Part shown: positions 43,276 through 52,223 of the stretch, one piece after another
Layout: each line of letters starts with the position of its first letter
Numbering within the stretch: position 1 is the stretch's first letter
DNA from: Dethiosulfovibrio salsuginis
GTDB taxonomy: Bacteria; Synergistota; Synergistia; Synergistales; Dethiosulfovibrionaceae
DNA: 56,844 nucleotides
NCBI RefSeq assembly: GCF_900177735.1
Contig: NZ_FXBB01000017.1
Location: 1 to 56,844 of the forward strand
Direction: 5' to 3'
Notes under the pieces: generated by a model
What the model saw: the letters and a program-made list of their open reading frames with translations, nothing else
Told to the model about the DNA's origin: nothing
The model's database searches: none
Translations under genes and position numbers: made by a program

Positions 43276-43854
43276 TTATAGAAGTTCCTCCAGTCCCAAC
43301 TCTCTCTGGACAGGCTTCATCGCCTCTATTACCCCGGAAATCAGGTCAGATAGCTCGATCCCCATCATCTCGGCGCCTTTTTCGATCAACTGTCTATCGA
43401 CCCCTGCGGCAAACCTCTTGTCGTTCCACTTCTTCTTCACCGACTTTACCGTAAGATCGGACAGGGATTTGCTTGGGCGAACCAGTGCGGTAGTCATTAC
43501 GAGCCCGGTAAGCTCATCGACGGAAAAGAGGGTCTTTTCCATAGGGGAAATCGGTTCGACGTCCGAACATATCCCCCATCCATGGGCCCTCACAGCCCTT
43601 ATAACTTCATCAGGATACCCTTTATCCTCCAGAATAGAGGCAGCGACCTTTGTGTGATTCTCTGGACAGGAGGATACCTCTTCCCAGTCCAAATCGTGAA
43701 CTAAGCCAGCAAGTCCCCACAGATCAGGATCCTGATCGAATTTAAGGGCAAAATGCCTCATACAGGCCTCTACGGCCAGAGCGTGCCTTATATGACCTTC
43801 CTCTTTATTGTGCTCTCTGACCAGAACCAATGCGTCATCTCTTGATATAGACAT
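43276..43854 (-). CDS. HD-domain (HDIG-type) protein
   Basis: A 192-residue putative metal-dependent phosphohydrolase. The HD motif is visible as GLAGLVHDLDWE with additional His residues upstream (HIRHALAVEACMRHFA) and downstream (ENHTKVAASIL, AVRAHGWG). This is the small single-domain group related to HDIG proteins of unknown substrate. It lies between the response-regulator gene and the dCMP deaminase gene, both within about 25 bases, so a nucleotide-related role is possible. Confidence 0.82.
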   Translation of the reverse strand: MSISRDDALVLVREHNKEEGHIRHALAVEACMRHFALKFDQDPDLWGLAGLVHDLDWEEVSSCPENHTKVAASILEDKGYPDEVIRAVRAHGWGICSDVEPISPMEKTLFSVDELTGLVMTTALVRPSKSLSDLTVKSVKKKWNDKRFAAGVDRQLIEKGAEMMGIELSDLISGVIEAMKPVQRELGLEELL

Positions 43855-43877
43855 CCAACAAGACCTCCAGTTATAGT

Positions 43878-44345
43878 TTAATTCAACGGCTCTGCCATCT
43901 CTCGGACCACCATATTGGAGATAGAACCATCGGCTTTAAGGCATATGACTGTCTCTATTCTCGCGTTTTTGATCATCCTCCTGCAAAGCATACAGGGATC
44001 GCCCTCAGCGAGAGAACCATCGGAGACGTTAAAACCGGCGATATATATTATACCTCCAGCCATTTTATCTGGGTCACCGTTTATTATAGCGTTCTGCTCC
44101 GCGTGAACGGCGACGCAGAGCTCGTATCTCTGCCCCTTAGGGACACCGAGGGCCTCTCTCCTACATACGCCCGAATCTATGCAGTTAGGTTCCCCTCTAC
44201 AGGCTCCGTTATATCCTGTGCTGATAATTACGTGATCTTTGACTATTACAGCTCCATATCTTCTTCTTAGACAGGTAGACCTTTCCGCCACCGTCTGTGC
44301 TATCTTTATAAAGTAGCTATCCCAATCGGGACGATCTTTTCCCAC
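43878..44345 (-). CDS. dCMP deaminase/ComEB-like cytidine deaminase
   Basis: A 155-residue zinc deaminase starting at GTG 44345. The zinc motif is complete: HAE in CVAVHAEQNAI near residue 80, and PCxxC in DPCMLCRRMIKNA near residue 117. The N-terminal RSTCLRRRYGAVIVKDHVII and the CRGEPNCIDSGVCRREALG insert are typical of dCMP deaminases. It converts dCMP to dUMP for thymidylate synthesis; a ComEB-type role in DNA uptake is the other option. It is divergent from the UMF1 transporter gene. Confidence 0.9.
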   Translation of the reverse strand: MGKDRPDWDSYFIKIAQTVAERSTCLRRRYGAVIVKDHVIISTGYNGACRGEPNCIDSGVCRREALGVPKGQRYELCVAVHAEQNAIINGDPDKMAGGIIYIAGFNVSDGSLAEGDPCMLCRRMIKNARIETVICLKADGSISNMVVREMAEPLN

Positions 44346-44406
44346 GGTAACCCTCTCCTTCTCGTACTACAACTTAAGCATTAAAAAAATAAAAGGGAGC
44401 GATAAA

Positions 44407-45645
44407 ATGAAGATAAATCCCATAAGCGCCTGGTGTCTTTACGACGTAGGTAACTCTGCTTTTGCCACCACCATAATGGCGGTAATATACCCGGTTTACT
44501 TTCACTCTTTTGTGGCCTCCACTATATCTCCGTCAAACGCCACGGCCTTCTGGGGATATGGATCCTCCATAGGTATTCTACTAGGAGCCCTGATAGCACC
44601 TTTTCTCGGAACCCTAGTTGACATGAAAGGCATCAGAAAAAAGCTACTCGCCTATTTTACCCTTTTAGGGGCTTTCTCCGCCATGGCTATGGCTACCGTT
44701 GGGAAGGGAGATTGGCTGATAGCGATAACACTTTTGGTTATAGGATCGGTCGGATTTTCCGGATCCGCTATATGCTACGACTCTCTGCTACCTCACATAG
44801 CTCCGCCGGATAAACTGGATAACGTATCGACAAAAGGTTACGCTTTAGGATACTTAGGGGGAGGCTCTCTGCTCGCTATAAACCTAATTACTATGATAGC
44901 CATACCGGGGGAGAGAGGGGTTCAACTTTCCTTTTTATCCGTCGGTATATGGTGGATCTTTTTCACCTTACCTGTGTTAATATCAGTACCGGAACCTCCG
45001 TCAGAGAGAATCGTATCGAGAGCTACCCCGACGGAGGTCTTTAAATCCCTAAAAAAAACATTCAGGGAGATCCGAAAATACAGAGACGCCTTTACCTTCC
45101 TCATCGCTTTCTGGCTGTATAACGACGGCATAGGAACGGTGATAAGGATGGCAGCCATTTTCGGCGCTCAGGTCGGAATAGACCAGAAAAACCTGGTCTC
45201 CGCCCTTTTAGTCACCCAGTTTGTAGGGATACCCTTCTCGTTTCTGTTTGGCAAGATTGCCGGTATCTTCGGCAGCAAGAAAGCCCTCTACGGGGCTCTC
45301 GTCTGGTACGTCGCTATCGCCGTAGGGGCTTTTTGGATGGAAACCAGGATCCACTTCTGGATATTAGCGATAGCTGTAGGAATGGTGCAGGGCGGTGCTC
45401 AGGCGATAAGTAGGAGCATATACGCATCTATGCTACCGGTAGACAGAAGCGGAGAGTTTTTCGGCTTCTACGACGTGTCCAGCAAATTCGCCGGCATAGC
45501 GGGGCCAGCGTTATTCGGGATTATAACCCAGATAACCGGAAATCCCAGACTGGCGGTGTTGGCCATAACCTCGACGTTTATAGCAGGGTTGATCCTCCTG
45601 AGCAAGGTCGACGTGGAAAGAGGACGTAAAAGGAAGTATAATTAG
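44407..45645 (+). CDS. UMF1-family MFS transporter
   Basis: A 412-residue carrier with 12 predicted helices. The opening ISAWCLYDVGNSAFATTIMA is the hallmark of the UMF1/Atg22-like group, followed by PFLGTLVDMKGIRKKLLAYF, DSLLPHIAPPDKLDNVSTKG, and a late GMVQGGAQAISRSIYASMLP. Such proteins are thought to efflux amino acids or drugs; the substrate is unknown. The start ATG follows aaaagggagcg. It is the only gene on its transcript before a convergent small gene. Confidence 0.88.
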   Translation: MKINPISAWCLYDVGNSAFATTIMAVIYPVYFHSFVASTISPSNATAFWGYGSSIGILLGALIAPFLGTLVDMKGIRKKLLAYFTLLGAFSAMAMATVGKGDWLIAITLLVIGSVGFSGSAICYDSLLPHIAPPDKLDNVSTKGYALGYLGGGSLLAINLITMIAIPGERGVQLSFLSVGIWWIFFTLPVLISVPEPPSERIVSRATPTEVFKSLKKTFREIRKYRDAFTFLIAFWLYNDGIGTVIRMAAIFGAQVGIDQKNLVSALLVTQFVGIPFSFLFGKIAGIFGSKKALYGALVWYVAIAVGAFWMETRIHFWILAIAVGMVQGGAQAISRSIYASMLPVDRSGEFFGFYDVSSKFAGIAGPALFGIITQITGNPRLAVLAITSTFIAGLILLSKVDVERGRKRKYN

Positions 45646-45657
45646 CGGCTGTTAGGG

Positions 45658-45840
45658 TTAATCCTGAGACCTTCTAGCGAAGATCATCCTAACCACCAGA
45701 GACTCGCTCCAGCTCCTTCCAGGATTGTTGAGGACGTCGATAACGAATACGGCAGCGACACATGCAATTACGACCAACACGACTATTGCGCATTGTCTGA
45801 GTATGTTGTTTTTTTCCCATACGTTTATTTTTTTATCCAT
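45658..45840 (-). CDS. Small membrane protein, 60 residues
   Basis: A short frame with one hydrophobic helix (AIVVLVVIACVAAVFVIDVL) between a basic N terminus (MDKKINVWEKNNILRQ) and a charged tail (VVRMIFARRSQD). A gaggtag ribosome site precedes the ATG, but with a long spacing. It lies in the gap between the UMF1 gene and the receiver gene, convergent with the first. No family is recognised; it could be a regulator of membrane proteins or a chance frame. Confidence 0.5.
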   Translation of the reverse strand: MDKKINVWEKNNILRQCAIVVLVVIACVAAVFVIDVLNNPGRSWSESLVVRMIFARRSQD

Positions 45841-45914
45841 TTCTAAAATCTACCTCGTTTCCGCTCGTAATGTAACGAGACTCTCCAGCCGTAAAGGAGG
45901 ATCGATCGTATATA

Positions 45915-46292
45915 ATGACTACAAAACCACCGGTATTCAAAAAAGTTTTAGTCGTGGACGATGCCGCTTTCGTAAGAGCTATGCTAAAAAAGCTCATCGA
46001 GGACAACGGCTTCGTGGTGTCAGGAGAGGCAGAAAACGGCGAAGAGGCCTTGAGGGCCTACCGTTCTCTGAAACCTGACTTGGTTATCATGGACATAACC
46101 ATGCCCCTGATGGACGGTATAGAGGCGACCAAAAAGATAGTCGCCTTTGACGGCAAGGCAAAGATAGTTATAGTCAGCGCAAGAGGTGAAAAGCCTATGG
46201 TAATAAAGGCTATTGAGGCAGGAGCCCAGGATTTTATCGTTAAGCCGTTTGAGGTTCCCAGAGTCGTCAAGACGTTAAATAAGTTTCGTTAG
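45915..46292 (+). CDS. Single-domain response regulator (CheY-like)
   Basis: A 125-residue stand-alone receiver. The acidic pocket is DD (VLVVDDAAFV), the phospho-acceptor is Asp60 in LVIMDITMPLMDG, the switch Ser is at 88 in VIVSARGEK and Lys110 is in DFIVKPFEV. It resembles CheY-type regulators, which act by protein-protein contact, often on flagellar motors. No chemotaxis gene is adjacent, so the partner kinase is unknown. aaaggagg lies about 13 bases before the ATG. Confidence 0.9.
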   Translation: MTTKPPVFKKVLVVDDAAFVRAMLKKLIEDNGFVVSGEAENGEEALRAYRSLKPDLVIMDITMPLMDGIEATKKIVAFDGKAKIVIVSARGEKPMVIKAIEAGAQDFIVKPFEVPRVVKTLNKFR

Positions 46293-46309
46293 ACTACCTG
46301 GAGATCCTT

Positions 46310-46906
46310 TCAGGGCCTGAAACGATACTGATCCACGAGACAGGACATATCCAGAAAGCCCATAAAGTCCACCTCCTTAAGTATCAGGTCAAATAGGGCG
46401 GAGCAGTATCGACAATCCTCTAATGCCCTGTGATGACCGGAGCCAGAGATGGAAAACTGGCGGGAAAGATATTCAAGACTGTAGCTTTTCATACCGGGAT
46501 AGACCTTTTTTGCTAGCGAACAGGTATCGAAAACCGGCGTATCAAGCCACCTCTCCTCGATTAAGCTCATCTGTCCATCGAGAAAGGACAGATCGAATCT
46601 GGGATTATGAAGAACTAGAGGCTCTTCCCCCCAAAATTCGTTGAAGGCACACAAGGCCTCCTCTAAAGAGGAGGCCCCTTTTACCATGTCGTCGGTTATA
46701 CCGTGGATCGCCGTAACCTCCGCTGGGATAGGGCAACCTGGGTCCACAAGAACCTGAAATTCCCTCAAAGGCTCCCCTAATCTGAATTTTAAAGCTCCTA
46801 TCTCCAGAATCCTGTTCCACCGAGGAGACAGGCCTGTCGTTTCGATGTCAAGGGCGAGAAAGGTGCAGTCCCTGACCGAAGTTTTATCGTTATACAGATA
46901 CAGCAC
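46310..46906 (-). CDS. DEDDh 3'-5' exonuclease (DnaQ/PolC epsilon-like)
   Basis: A 198-residue exonuclease. The ExoI motif is FLALDIETTGLS near residues 17-28, ExoII is LHNPRFDLSFLD near 99-110, and ExoIII has HHRALEDC near residue 158, a DEDDh set. It probably acts in DNA proofreading or repair, or in RNA turnover. It is 6 bases downstream of the DUF2400 gene and likely co-transcribed. Confidence 0.9.
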   Translation of the reverse strand: MLYLYNDKTSVRDCTFLALDIETTGLSPRWNRILEIGALKFRLGEPLREFQVLVDPGCPIPAEVTAIHGITDDMVKGASSLEEALCAFNEFWGEEPLVLHNPRFDLSFLDGQMSLIEERWLDTPVFDTCSLAKKVYPGMKSYSLEYLSRQFSISGSGHHRALEDCRYCSALFDLILKEVDFMGFLDMSCLVDQYRFRP

Positions 46907-46912
46907 TCCTCT

Positions 46913-47710
46913 CTATCGGTCGCTTATTTCAATTAAATCCTCTATCTTCATGTCAGGATGAATGCCAAACCTGGTTAGGGCGAAATCGTACCTTATCGGA
47001 TCGTCGGGCCTTACTGTGCGGAAAAAGCCCGTAATTTCCTCTACAGTCCTCATATCGCCGCTCTTTCTCCCGGTAAAGCCAAAAGCCAAGGATATTCTGT
47101 GCATATGGGTATCGAGAGGTATTAAAAGATCCTCAGGGGAGAGACAGGTCCATCCTCCAGGATCTACCTGATCTTTACGGACCATCCACCTAAAGTACAA
47201 CATCAACCTTTTACAGGCACTTCCTCCCTCAGGCCGGGGAAGCAAGGTGTTCCTGTCCCTACTACCCCCCTTTAGGATCATCTCCACAAAGCCCTGGGCT
47301 CCTCTTATCGTGCCTTTATCTCCCGATAAAGCTATGGCCATAGCACGATCGAGGCTTCCGTGAAGCTCAATAACATCTTTCATCCCTGACAATAGATCCA
47401 CCAGGTCGACCTGATCGGAAAAACGGTGCTTAAACCCCTCGAAAAGCCCCCTCCACAACTTAACATTACCTTTTTCTAAAAAACGTCTGGGAGAGTTCCC
47501 CATAGGCTCCAGAACGGAGGAGACGCTTTTAAGTATCTGGGACACCCTTCCGTAAGCCAGGGAGGATGCGACCATCCCGACTATCTCCCTATCCTCTACA
47601 TCGGGGTAGTCCAATAAAAATTGAAGGGGGTCGGGGGAAATCAGGCTTTTTTTATTGAAGGATAAATAAATACTTTCCAGTGCCAGAGACAGAGACTTCG
47701 CGTCTTTCAT
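46913..47710 (-). CDS. TIGR02757/DUF2400 family protein
   Basis: A 265-residue cytoplasmic protein of the TIGR02757 (DUF2400) family. Typical segments are MVASSLAYGRVSQILKSVSS, SACKRLMLYFRWMVRKDQVD, SPEDLLIPLDTHMHRISLAF, and a terminal PIRYDFALTRFGIHPD. Distant resemblance to helix-hairpin-helix DNA glycosylases has been suggested for the family, but no activity is established. It sits in one unit with the flavin reductase upstream (5 bases) and the exonuclease downstream. Confidence 0.85.
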   Translation of the reverse strand: MKDAKSLSLALESIYLSFNKKSLISPDPLQFLLDYPDVEDREIVGMVASSLAYGRVSQILKSVSSVLEPMGNSPRRFLEKGNVKLWRGLFEGFKHRFSDQVDLVDLLSGMKDVIELHGSLDRAMAIALSGDKGTIRGAQGFVEMILKGGSRDRNTLLPRPEGGSACKRLMLYFRWMVRKDQVDPGGWTCLSPEDLLIPLDTHMHRISLAFGFTGRKSGDMRTVEEITGFFRTVRPDDPIRYDFALTRFGIHPDMKIEDLIEISDR

Positions 47711-47715
47711 CTGTT

Positions 47716-48243
47716 TTATTTAGACACTTGATTGAAAGCGTGGGTAGGAGCGTTTGCCGGCGATTTGCCCTTCTTTACCGAATGATACTCCGCGTAGGTC
47801 AGAGGAAGACCATCGCCTACCACCTTGGCACTTACAAGCTCTCCTACGAATATCCTATGGGTGTGGACGTTCGTTACGGAGCTAACCTTTGCGTCCATAG
47901 CGGCAACAGCATAGTCCAAGACCATAGGGGCACCGGTAGGACCTACCTCGTAGTTGCAGTTACAGAATTTATCCACCGCTCGACCACATTTGAAACCGAA
48001 GGGACCTATGAATATCATAGGAACCGATTTATCGAGGACCGATAGGGAGAAAACACCGCTTTTCTCGATATACTCTCCTGTCAGATTATCCCTGTGGATC
48101 GACACAGCGATCGTCGCTGGATCGGCGGATACCTGCATGGCGGAGTTCGCTATCTGACCGTTGTATCGTCCTTCACAGACGCTACTGACTATATAGACTC
48201 CGTAAGATAGGTTAAACAGCGCACGGGGATCTATCTCTGACAT
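47716..48243 (-). CDS. Flavin reductase-like FMN-binding protein
   Basis: A 175-residue protein with the flavin reductase-like split barrel. IANSAMQVSADPATIAVSIH and FSLSVLDKSVPMIFIGPFGF match the core, and THRIFVGELVSAKVV the C-terminal strand. It resembles the N-terminal flavin module of high-molecular-weight rubredoxins and uses NAD(P)H or an external electron donor. It starts 114 bases downstream of the ferritin gene and is separated from it by a terminator. Confidence 0.85.
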   Translation of the reverse strand: MSEIDPRALFNLSYGVYIVSSVCEGRYNGQIANSAMQVSADPATIAVSIHRDNLTGEYIEKSGVFSLSVLDKSVPMIFIGPFGFKCGRAVDKFCNCNYEVGPTGAPMVLDYAVAAMDAKVSSVTNVHTHRIFVGELVSAKVVGDGLPLTYAEYHSVKKGKSPANAPTHAFNQVSK

Positions 48244-48297
48244 AAAAAGGACCTCCTTATAGGGGTATATATGATGTTTCCCAATATATCACTTTAT

Positions 48298-48350
48298 GGA
48301 TAAAACGCAAAAGGCGGACACCGGAGGTGCCCACCTTTTGCGTTTTATCC
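48298..48350 (-). terminator. Terminator downstream of ferritin gene
   Basis: A 17-base inverted repeat (48298-48314 with 48334-48350) with a mismatch and two further pairs, capped by an inner cacc/ggtg stem. It is 7 bases past the ferritin stop and separates it from the flavin reductase gene. Confidence 0.8.
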
Positions 48351-48356
48351 GAAAAT

Positions 48357-48869
48357 CTATTCGGCCACAGGAGGATTGTAAACCCTGGAGGCAAACTCCT
48401 TGTCCAGCATATACATTCCCCTTTTAGAGTCCTTAAGCATCTCGACCTTTGCCACGTTGGTGGATGCGTTGTCCTCTTCCTCTACCTGCTCCTCGACAAA
48501 CCAGTTGAGCATGATCCTGGTGGCGTGATCCTTCTCCTCCAGAGCCATATCCATAAGATCGTCGATACGTCGGGATATGTACACTTCGTGGTCATAGGCC
48601 GCCTTAAAGGCGTCCAGCGGGGATTCCCAGTTCGACTGAGGGGCCTCTATAGCCTGGAAGATCACCCTGCCACCTCGCTCTATCACGTAGTCGTAGAACT
48701 TCATAGCGTGATCCATTTCCTCTTTTGCCTGGATGTTCATCCAGTTAGCCATCCCCGGTAAATCCTGGGACTCAAACCAGCTAGCCATAGACTTGTATAG
48801 ATAGGAGGAAAAGAGCTCGGCGTTTATCTGATCGTTAATAGCTTTTTCCATTTTATCCCTCAATGCCAT
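48357..48869 (-). CDS. ftn: Ferritin
   Basis: A 170-residue non-heme ferritin. The ferroxidase ligands are E18 in INAELFSSYL, E51 and H54 in QAKEEMDHAMKF, and E/Q residues in the third and fourth helices (EEQVEEEDNAST). Length and the four-helix pattern fit bacterial FtnA. It stores iron and limits iron-driven oxidation, useful for an anaerobe. It has its own promoter and terminator. Confidence 0.93.
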   Translation of the reverse strand: MALRDKMEKAINDQINAELFSSYLYKSMASWFESQDLPGMANWMNIQAKEEMDHAMKFYDYVIERGGRVIFQAIEAPQSNWESPLDAFKAAYDHEVYISRRIDDLMDMALEEKDHATRIMLNWFVEEQVEEEDNASTNVAKVEMLKDSKRGMYMLDKEFASRVYNPPVAE

Positions 48870-48935
48870 AAAAATACCCCCATTCGATATTCTCTCCTGT
48901 ACAGAGAGCTTATTTCCTAGTTATCATCTGGGAAT

Positions 48936-48964
48936 AGGATAACACCGACGGCATAGCTCGTCAA
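48936..48964 (-). promoter_or_regulatory. Promoter for ferritin gene
   Basis: On the minus strand TTGACG (48964-48959) and TATCCT (48941-48936) are separated by exactly 17 bases, about 65 bases ahead of the ATG. A small hairpin (ctctc/gagag) lies in the leader. Confidence 0.7.
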
Positions 48965-48982
48965 TAGGGAAAGGGCAAATTA

Positions 48983-50350
48983 TCAGGAATTCCTCCTGGT
49001 TATTCCTCTTTCCTCGTCGGTACCGGGAATCACGTTATCCAGGATACCTGCGGAGATGCCTGCGACCGCCATAGCGGTCTTTCCTATAGCCCATATCACC
49101 TGGCCTGCTATTCCGTAGGAGAAAAACATATCCTGCTGTCCCTCTACCCATCCAGGAAGTCCCAGCGCCATAAGGAAGGAAAATCCCACTATCATAACGT
49201 TCCTCTGGGATCCCATATCCGCTCTTGTGAGAGCCTGGATACCGAGGGCACCTATTATGCCGAAAAGAGCTATATAGCATCCCCCTATTATCGGACTAGG
49301 CATAGTCGCCACGAGGGCCCCTAGCTTGCCTATAAAGCTCATCAGGATGAGAAGCACAGCCCCTGTCCTGACGACCCACCTGGATGCCACGCCGGTAAGG
49401 CCTATAAGGCCTATGTTCTCGGTATAGGAGGTACAGGCGACTCCTCCGAAGATACCTCCTAAGGCACATCCTATACCTTCCGCACCGATGCCTCTGTTTA
49501 TGGTTTTCTCGTCAGGATCATCCAGTCCACAGGCGTTACTGACGTTGTAGTAATCCCCTATGCTCTCGATAAAGACGGCGAAAAACCCCGCCAAAATAGC
49601 GCCAAAAGCGATCATGCTGAACTTAGGAGCACCCCATGGAGCCAGACCGGTAAACTGAAACCATTTAGCCTCGGAGATAGAGGATAAATTCACGTAAGCA
49701 GGATGGGTCGGTTCAAAGACCCCGGAGAGACTCAAGGCAAGGCATATGAGATATACTATAACTACACTGGAAAGAATGGAGAATATGTTTACGTATCTCT
49801 TGTTCGTTCCAAGGCTGAAGAAAAAGATAAGTCCTACTACCGCCAGAGAGACAGGCCAATAGTTAGCGGCGTTCATCCCTACAGCCACCGGAGCTAGGGA
49901 AAAACCTATTGCCATTATGGTAGGACCAACTGTAACAGGGGTTATGAAACGCTTAATTTTACCGACTAGCCCCGCATATCCTAGAATCCCCATGAGGACC
50001 CCTCCAAGGATGAGGGAGCCTCCTATGTATTGAAGGCAGACATCGGACCCCTGGGCACCGTAGACGCCTATTATGGTCATTATAGGAGGTATAAAACTAA
50101 GGCTTGATCCTTGGACGATAGGGAGACCGGATCCAAAAGAGCTGGTCTGAAGCAAGGTAGCCAGTCCCATGGAAAGGTACACACAGCTGATGAAGAAACC
50201 GATCTGAGCAGGGGACATATTCATAGCAGGCCCAAAGATCAAAGGAACCAAAGTAGTAGCTCCAAACAAGGTCAGCACATGCTGAGCTCCAGCTAGAACC
50301 ATAATGGGGAATCGAGGCTTATCGTCGATACCGTAGACCAATTTTGCCAT
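48983..50350 (-). CDS. Uracil/xanthine permease (NCS2 family)
   Basis: A 455-residue nucleobase:cation symporter with about 14 helices. ATG 50350 is chosen because tcggaggtgtt lies 8 bases upstream; the frame extends further only into the divergent sirtuin leader. NCS2 features are GAQHVLTLFGATTLVPLIFG near the start, SSFGSGLPIVQGSSLSFIPP in the third helix, AVFIESIGDYYNVSNACG and GGVACTSYTENIGLIGLTGV. It imports uracil, xanthine or uric acid; the choice is unclear. Confidence 0.92.
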   Translation of the reverse strand: MAKLVYGIDDKPRFPIMVLAGAQHVLTLFGATTLVPLIFGPAMNMSPAQIGFFISCVYLSMGLATLLQTSSFGSGLPIVQGSSLSFIPPIMTIIGVYGAQGSDVCLQYIGGSLILGGVLMGILGYAGLVGKIKRFITPVTVGPTIMAIGFSLAPVAVGMNAANYWPVSLAVVGLIFFFSLGTNKRYVNIFSILSSVVIVYLICLALSLSGVFEPTHPAYVNLSSISEAKWFQFTGLAPWGAPKFSMIAFGAILAGFFAVFIESIGDYYNVSNACGLDDPDEKTINRGIGAEGIGCALGGIFGGVACTSYTENIGLIGLTGVASRWVVRTGAVLLILMSFIGKLGALVATMPSPIIGGCYIALFGIIGALGIQALTRADMGSQRNVMIVGFSFLMALGLPGWVEGQQDMFFSYGIAGQVIWAIGKTAMAVAGISAGILDNVIPGTDEERGITRRNS

Positions 50351-50435
50351 ATCCAACACCTCCGAGTTTTTGTCGTTGAAGATTGTACCATTATGCGTAA
50401 CCGGTTGCATTAAACTATCAAGGAGATGCATATCA

Positions 50436-51200
50436 ATGTCTATTAAACAAGATGTTCAGCTTTGCTCAAAACTAATGGGAAAAGCCCGATCGACGGTGGT
50501 CCTAAGCGGAGCAGGTATGTCCACCGCCTCCGGGATACCGGACTTTCGAGGGCCTGAGGGGCTTTACTCTGGAAAAAACGGTCCAACAATGGAGAGTATT
50601 TTTGAGCTAGAGTCTTTCGTAGAAAACCCCGCAGTCTTCTACGATTTTTATAGGCGTTTTCTGTCCGTCGTGGATCGGGCAACGCCTACCTACACACATC
50701 GTTTTCTAGCTGCTATGGAGAGAGAGTCTCTGCTTTTTGGAATAGTGACACAAAACATAGATGCCCTCCACCAAAAAGCGGGATCAAGGGCTGTATACGA
50801 GATTCACGGTAGTATATGGACAAGCCGATGTCTCCACTGCGGAAGAGAGTACGACTATAAAACATCAAAAAAGATGGCCTTTTCTAATCAAACCCCTTAC
50901 TGTTCCTGTAGAGGTCTTATCAAGCCGGATATAGTCTTCTTCGGCGAGGAAGTAAGGCATCTGAGAGAGTGTATGGATATGGCTAAAAAATCCGATCTCT
51001 TTTTAGTGTTAGGATCGTCTCTCACCGTTGCACCGGCCTCCTACCTCCCCTCAATGTGTCATGGAACGGTGATAATAGTGAACAAAGGAAATATCCCCTT
51101 TACCTCGAGCATAGTGGGCCCGAAAACTTTACTCATGAACTACGATCTGGATACTTTCTTCTCTACTCTCAACGAAGAGCTTAAACTGCCGATAAGATAA
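50436..51200 (+). CDS. cobB: Sir2-family NAD-dependent deacylase
   Basis: A 254-residue sirtuin. ATG 50436 follows aaggag by about 10 bases. NAD-binding SGAGMSTASGIPDFRG lies near residues 25-40, TQNIDALHQKAG and catalytic His in YEIHGS near residue 120, and zinc Cys pairs CLHCGREY and YCSCRG. LVLGSSLTVAPASYLP completes the Rossmann fold. It removes acyl groups from lysines, for instance to reactivate acetyl-CoA synthetase. It is divergent from the NCS2 permease gene and followed 39 bases later by a secreted unknown. Confidence 0.93.
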   Translation: MSIKQDVQLCSKLMGKARSTVVLSGAGMSTASGIPDFRGPEGLYSGKNGPTMESIFELESFVENPAVFYDFYRRFLSVVDRATPTYTHRFLAAMERESLLFGIVTQNIDALHQKAGSRAVYEIHGSIWTSRCLHCGREYDYKTSKKMAFSNQTPYCSCRGLIKPDIVFFGEEVRHLRECMDMAKKSDLFLVLGSSLTVAPASYLPSMCHGTVIIVNKGNIPFTSSIVGPKTLLMNYDLDTFFSTLNEELKLPIR

Positions 51201-51239
51201 AGTGGGAGAGGCAGTCCCAAACAGAATAGGAGCGATTTT

Positions 51240-52205
51240 ATGACAAAATATTTTATCAAGGTAACCTTGTTAGTTTTATGCCTAGCCTCAGCCGCGAAGG
51301 CCAATGTCCTCACAGAGCCAGGTCTACACATAGCCCTTCTACCGATAGTCAACGAAACGGATATCCAGGTATGGGAAAGCAAGTACTACCCAGTAGACGT
51401 TTTCCCACAAAAAGTTATCGAAGAGTTCGTGACCCTTTTAAGGGAATATCCCTACGCTAGAATAACCGTCCTCTCTCCGATGGAAGGAGAGGTCTGGCTA
51501 AGAGGGGGGAGCGTTACAGCGGACATTGGGGTCAGGCTTCATGTATACAAACTCAAGATGACCGACAGAAAACACCTTGGAACCGACCGGATGGGCTACG
51601 TGGCGATAAGGATGGAGGTTTTCGAGGGAGAGGGGAGGGAAATGCTCTACGCCACTTCCCTAGCGGGAGAGGATAGGCGGTTTACCTTCTCCCCCGGAGA
51701 TGATCGCATATTCTATCTCGCCGACAAACTGGACTTTGTCCAGCTTTTCCCTGACCCCAAAGACGACGATCAGCCTATGAGCAAGCCTTTATGGAGCTCT
51801 TTTAGGGGAACTCCTTACTGGAACGCCTTCAAAAAAGCACTGGCGAAGAGCAGGGATGCTCTTTTCGACGGAATCACCGGCTATCATATGGTGGGACGCA
51901 TCATATCACCTACGAAGGACAGTTTAAGTTCCTCTCCTCCGAATCGCAGAAGATACATAGTCAGCTTGGGGAGGGTAGAAGGCGTAAAAGTGGGAGACCT
52001 TCTATCGATATTAAGGAGCGACCGATACGATACGGTGGACCCAGAGAGGCCTGTGGTCGTTCTTCCCGATCGTGGAGGATTAGTCAAGGTTATATCGGTC
52101 CAAAATCACGAGGCAGTAGTGGAGGTAGTGAGAGAATCTCAAGAAAACCCGATAAAACTCAGGGATCTTGTGATAATGCCTCTTTATCCATCGAAGCGAA
52201 GGTAA
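51240..52205 (+). CDS. Secreted hypothetical protein with FlgT-like C-terminal module
   Basis: A 321-residue exported protein with signal peptide YFIKVTLLVLCLASAAKA-NV. The first domain (EPGLHIALLPIVNETDIQVW) recalls periplasmic CsgG/TolB-N-like folds, and the C-terminal ~80 residues (GRVEGVKVGDLLSILRSD, then VVLPDRGGLVKVISVQNHEA) follow the G-V-xGD-L pattern seen in FlgT-type domains. Function is unknown. The gene is 18 bases upstream of a TPR protein gene, also exported, which suggests they work together in the periplasm or envelope. Confidence 0.7.
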   Translation: MTKYFIKVTLLVLCLASAAKANVLTEPGLHIALLPIVNETDIQVWESKYYPVDVFPQKVIEEFVTLLREYPYARITVLSPMEGEVWLRGGSVTADIGVRLHVYKLKMTDRKHLGTDRMGYVAIRMEVFEGEGREMLYATSLAGEDRRFTFSPGDDRIFYLADKLDFVQLFPDPKDDDQPMSKPLWSSFRGTPYWNAFKKALAKSRDALFDGITGYHMVGRIISPTKDSLSSSPPNRRRYIVSLGRVEGVKVGDLLSILRSDRYDTVDPERPVVVLPDRGGLVKVISVQNHEAVVEVVRESQENPIKLRDLVIMPLYPSKRR

Positions 52206-52223
52206 TACGAGGAGGAATTTAAT